DNA of 51,459 bases, from positions 1 through 51,459 of the forward strand of contig JANBPT010000244.1 of assembly GCA_027575765.1 (NCBI GenBank), given 5' to 3'. The translations under genes were made by a program, and so were the position numbers. Numbering within the stretch: position 1 is the stretch's first letter; every line of letters starts with the position of its first letter. Below are positions 49,166-51,459 of the stretch, piece after piece. The stretch is from Tieghemiomyces parasiticus (Eukaryota; Kickxellomycota; Dimargaritomycetes; Dimargaritales; Dimargaritaceae). The notes under the pieces were generated by a model. The model ran no database searches. It saw nothing but the letters and a program-made list of their open reading frames with translations, and was not told where the DNA came from.

Positions 49166-51459
49166 CCCTTACTGACCGTCACTACTACATCCAGTACCAG
49201 CCATCTGTTTCCTTTCCCCCTTTTTTTTCTTTCTTCCCCCCCCCCCTTCACTGGAAGCGTATGTGCTTCTTTTTTTTCTTTTTTTTACCTAATTGCACTT
49301 CCCTACACTCTCTACCTCTCTGTACGTTATTTCACTCACACATACACACGTTATACATTCCTCATCTACTACCCTTGAAGGGAATACTGGATTGCCCTGT
49401 TTCCATCTTCTTACCACTAGCAAGGGACACATTAAGGCAGGGAAGGGGGGAGGAATACCGGGTCATCAGGTAACCACCTTTCGGCCATATCCATCGCCAC
49501 TAGCTCCTGCCTTGATTTGTCGATGAGACTTTATCCAGTTTTACTCTACACATTGTATGTAATTCAATAATCAACTCTTATGTAACCCATCGAGATTAAG
49601 AAAGAGGAGGTGAGGTTTCCACGGTACCGCCTGCTCTGTTCAGGGGCGCATTCGGCGTGAGTATGTTTTGATAGTGACGCAGAGTTTACAGACGGGTGCG
49701 GAAGGCCAGTATCTTGAGGTCATGGGTAGACAGTCTTGAAGGGAGAATCGGTTAGCCGGCTCAGACTTCAAAGTCGCTACATCCCATGTAATTTGGGTGC
49801 GGGGAGGGGGAGGAGGCAGGACATTACACGGCCGGCTCTGTAGGAGGACCGGACAACAGGGGTCATCCCCAAGTATGCTATTCGCTTGCTGGTGGTGGCT
49901 AGTTATAGCCAGGGCGACTCAATGATACAATCCCATAAGGCGCCCCTATTCCTGTTTACACAGAGGGGGGATGATTGTAAATGATGTCTTATCTGAACTG
50001 AAATGACCCGGTCATTGGCAGCCCTGCCCTACAGGATTATCCACATTTCCCTCCTCTCCTCCCCCCTCCTGGCACTGTTCGCATGCTTGCAGACACCTCG
50101 ACTACACCGAGAAGGTCACTTCGCGGTGCCTTCGAAACTAAAAGATACGCCGCAACCGGAAGCGTTCGACCCCTGGACACTAATCACCGAGCGATTGATC
50201 TAGCACCACCCCGAGCTCGCTCCCCTCATTGGTTTCTTACTGAACAGCCAAACCCTAGGTAGTACAGGTCGTCATGTGAGGGTCGGCATGCGAGGGGTGG
50301 GAGCTGGGCCTACGGTAGAAGAGTATGGAAGGCTAAATGTGTGTGTGTGTGTGTGCGTCATGGTTAACGTGGATGTATATGTGAATGTCCGCCCACCGCC
50401 CCCTTCATCGTTGCCTTATACGTATGTGAGTAGGTTCGTGTGCGTACTGGAACGGCGGGGAGGCGTTCGCTAAATAGACAATGGTCCCAACGCACAAGTT
50501 CACTCGTTCGGCTTGTCCCTGCTGCGGCTCCTTTTTGCCTTGACGCACTTTGGTAAATCTATACAAATATAGGGCCATCAGTGAAGATAGGTTCTCGTTC
50601 TTGCAATGCGCTGGGTTCGTAGGGGACCGGGCGGGAGGGCCCACGGTCGTGTCTTGGGCCTGCTGATGTCTTACACCGGGGCTTGCTAGGAGGGATGATC
50701 CGCAGCTGGACCCTGGCAGTAGCCGCGTGCTGGATGAGGAGACAAAGAATGGGGGACAGCCGTGCGCTAGTGAAGGTGAGTGATGAAGATTGGTCTATAG
50801 ATTGGAGACTTGGCTCGACTGCGGGGTTGTGACGGCTATTTTGAGATTGCAATGGGCCCAAGAGTCACCTTCACGCTCTATTATCAATATACCTATGGGT
50901 ACGAGTGTCCGTTTACACCCGCGGTACCTCGGCCGTTTCCAGCCCTCCTTTCATTTCCTTTGCCTTCCTTAGCCGTCTCCGCCTCTTCTCTACACTGGGT
51001 CGCCGGCCTCCCTTCATTGAACTGTTTTGCCGCACCATCATCCTCTACCACTTCTCCCCTACACCTGCTTATCCTCCCGCCCTTCAAGCGAGAGAGCTTT
51101 CGTAAACGTCCACCCTCCCCCGCTTGGCCACCAGCCCCCTCGCCCTGTCGAAGCTTCACCACACTCGCACGACCGCCTAAAAGTCTGTGACTATTTTTAT
51201 CGGGGAACAGTCCCACCCCATTCCCCGCCCCCCCCACCTCCCACAAACACACCGCCACTACCACCCTCGCCCTGGCATGCTTCGCGGTGCCGCCATTATA
51301 AAGCCTGTACTGCCCGGCAGCCTTCCTTGCGCAACCCTTCCCAGTCCCCGCCTAATCACTTCAGCCCCATAACCTCTTCCCACATTTCGACAAGTTTCAC
51401 CGCCGTCTTACTCAGCCTTGCCAGTTCCGCTCGTGACCTGCATTCCTATAACCTTCCCT
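49166..51459. other. Terminal region without a recognised gene
   Basis: The sequence after the kelch gene has a C/T homopolymer-rich 3' stretch (49210-49290), a (GT)n repeat at 50339-50355, and C/T-rich sequence at the right end (about 50940-51459) of the kind that precedes starts in this window. A gene just beyond the right edge is therefore likely. Frames such as 50810-51190 (+) and 50893-51264 (-) overlap on opposite strands and look non-coding. Confidence 0.5.
50339..50355. repeat. (TG)n microsatellite
   Basis: Alternating T and G for 17 bases, followed by a CG-containing variant. Intergenic simple repeat. Confidence 0.8.

Noticed and set aside
50810..51264. Opposed 120-codon frames at the right end
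   Set aside because: Both strands are open over the same C/T-rich stretch and neither shows a family signature.

Overview
The window is nuclear DNA from a fungus. Supporting points are single-gene transcription units, spliceosomal introns with GTAAGT-type donors and C/T-rich acceptors (mostly 60-300 nt), fungal-type proteins (a PacC/Rim101 zinc-finger factor, a Sos7/Kre28 kinetochore protein, an EBP-type sterol isomerase) and G/C homopolymer tracts between genes. Dymeclin, which budding and fission yeast lack as far as I recall, points away from the classical yeasts, perhaps to an early-diverging lineage such as Zoopagomycota. That placement is inference from memory.

Layout. 1-201: the 3' end of an RRP12-like ribosome-export gene. 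202-2422: AT-richer DNA holding a decayed mariner transposase. 2423-7673: DBP5 (-), UFD1 (+) and adenylosuccinate synthetase (-), with DBP5 and UFD1 diverging from one 0.7-kb gap. 9719-17186: four + strand genes, dymeclin, EMC5, HEM2 (porphobilinogen synthase) and VPS20/CHMP6. 17467-23095: the very long RRP5 gene (-), which converges on VPS20 and diverges from an EBP-like sterol isomerase (24368-25054, +). 25345-43116: seven genes, all on the minus strand: an LEA2-domain membrane protein, a four-TM protein with a long disordered N-terminus, a PacC/Rim101-like zinc-finger factor, a nine-exon Sos7/Kre28-like kinetochore gene, a multi-exon inositol-pentakisphosphate 2-kinase (IPK1) and an MGST3-type MAPEG protein (six are intact calls here; I found no seventh). 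46610-49165: a secreted/membrane kelch-repeat protein (+). 49166-51459: no gene seen.

Most genes are core eukaryotic housekeeping genes (ribosome biogenesis: RRP12, RRP5; mRNA export: DBP5; ubiquitin/Cdc48: UFD1; purine, heme and sterol synthesis; ESCRT-III; ER membrane insertion), and I see no functional cluster. I rebuilt gene models across introns by matching splice sites to reading phase. The tidiest result is the Sos7/Kre28-like gene, whose nine exons, several of 41-65 nt, join in phase into a 352-residue protein. The least certain model is IPK1, where one splice junction could not be settled. I found no tRNA, rRNA, CRISPR array or operon, and nothing I would claim as a wholly new system.
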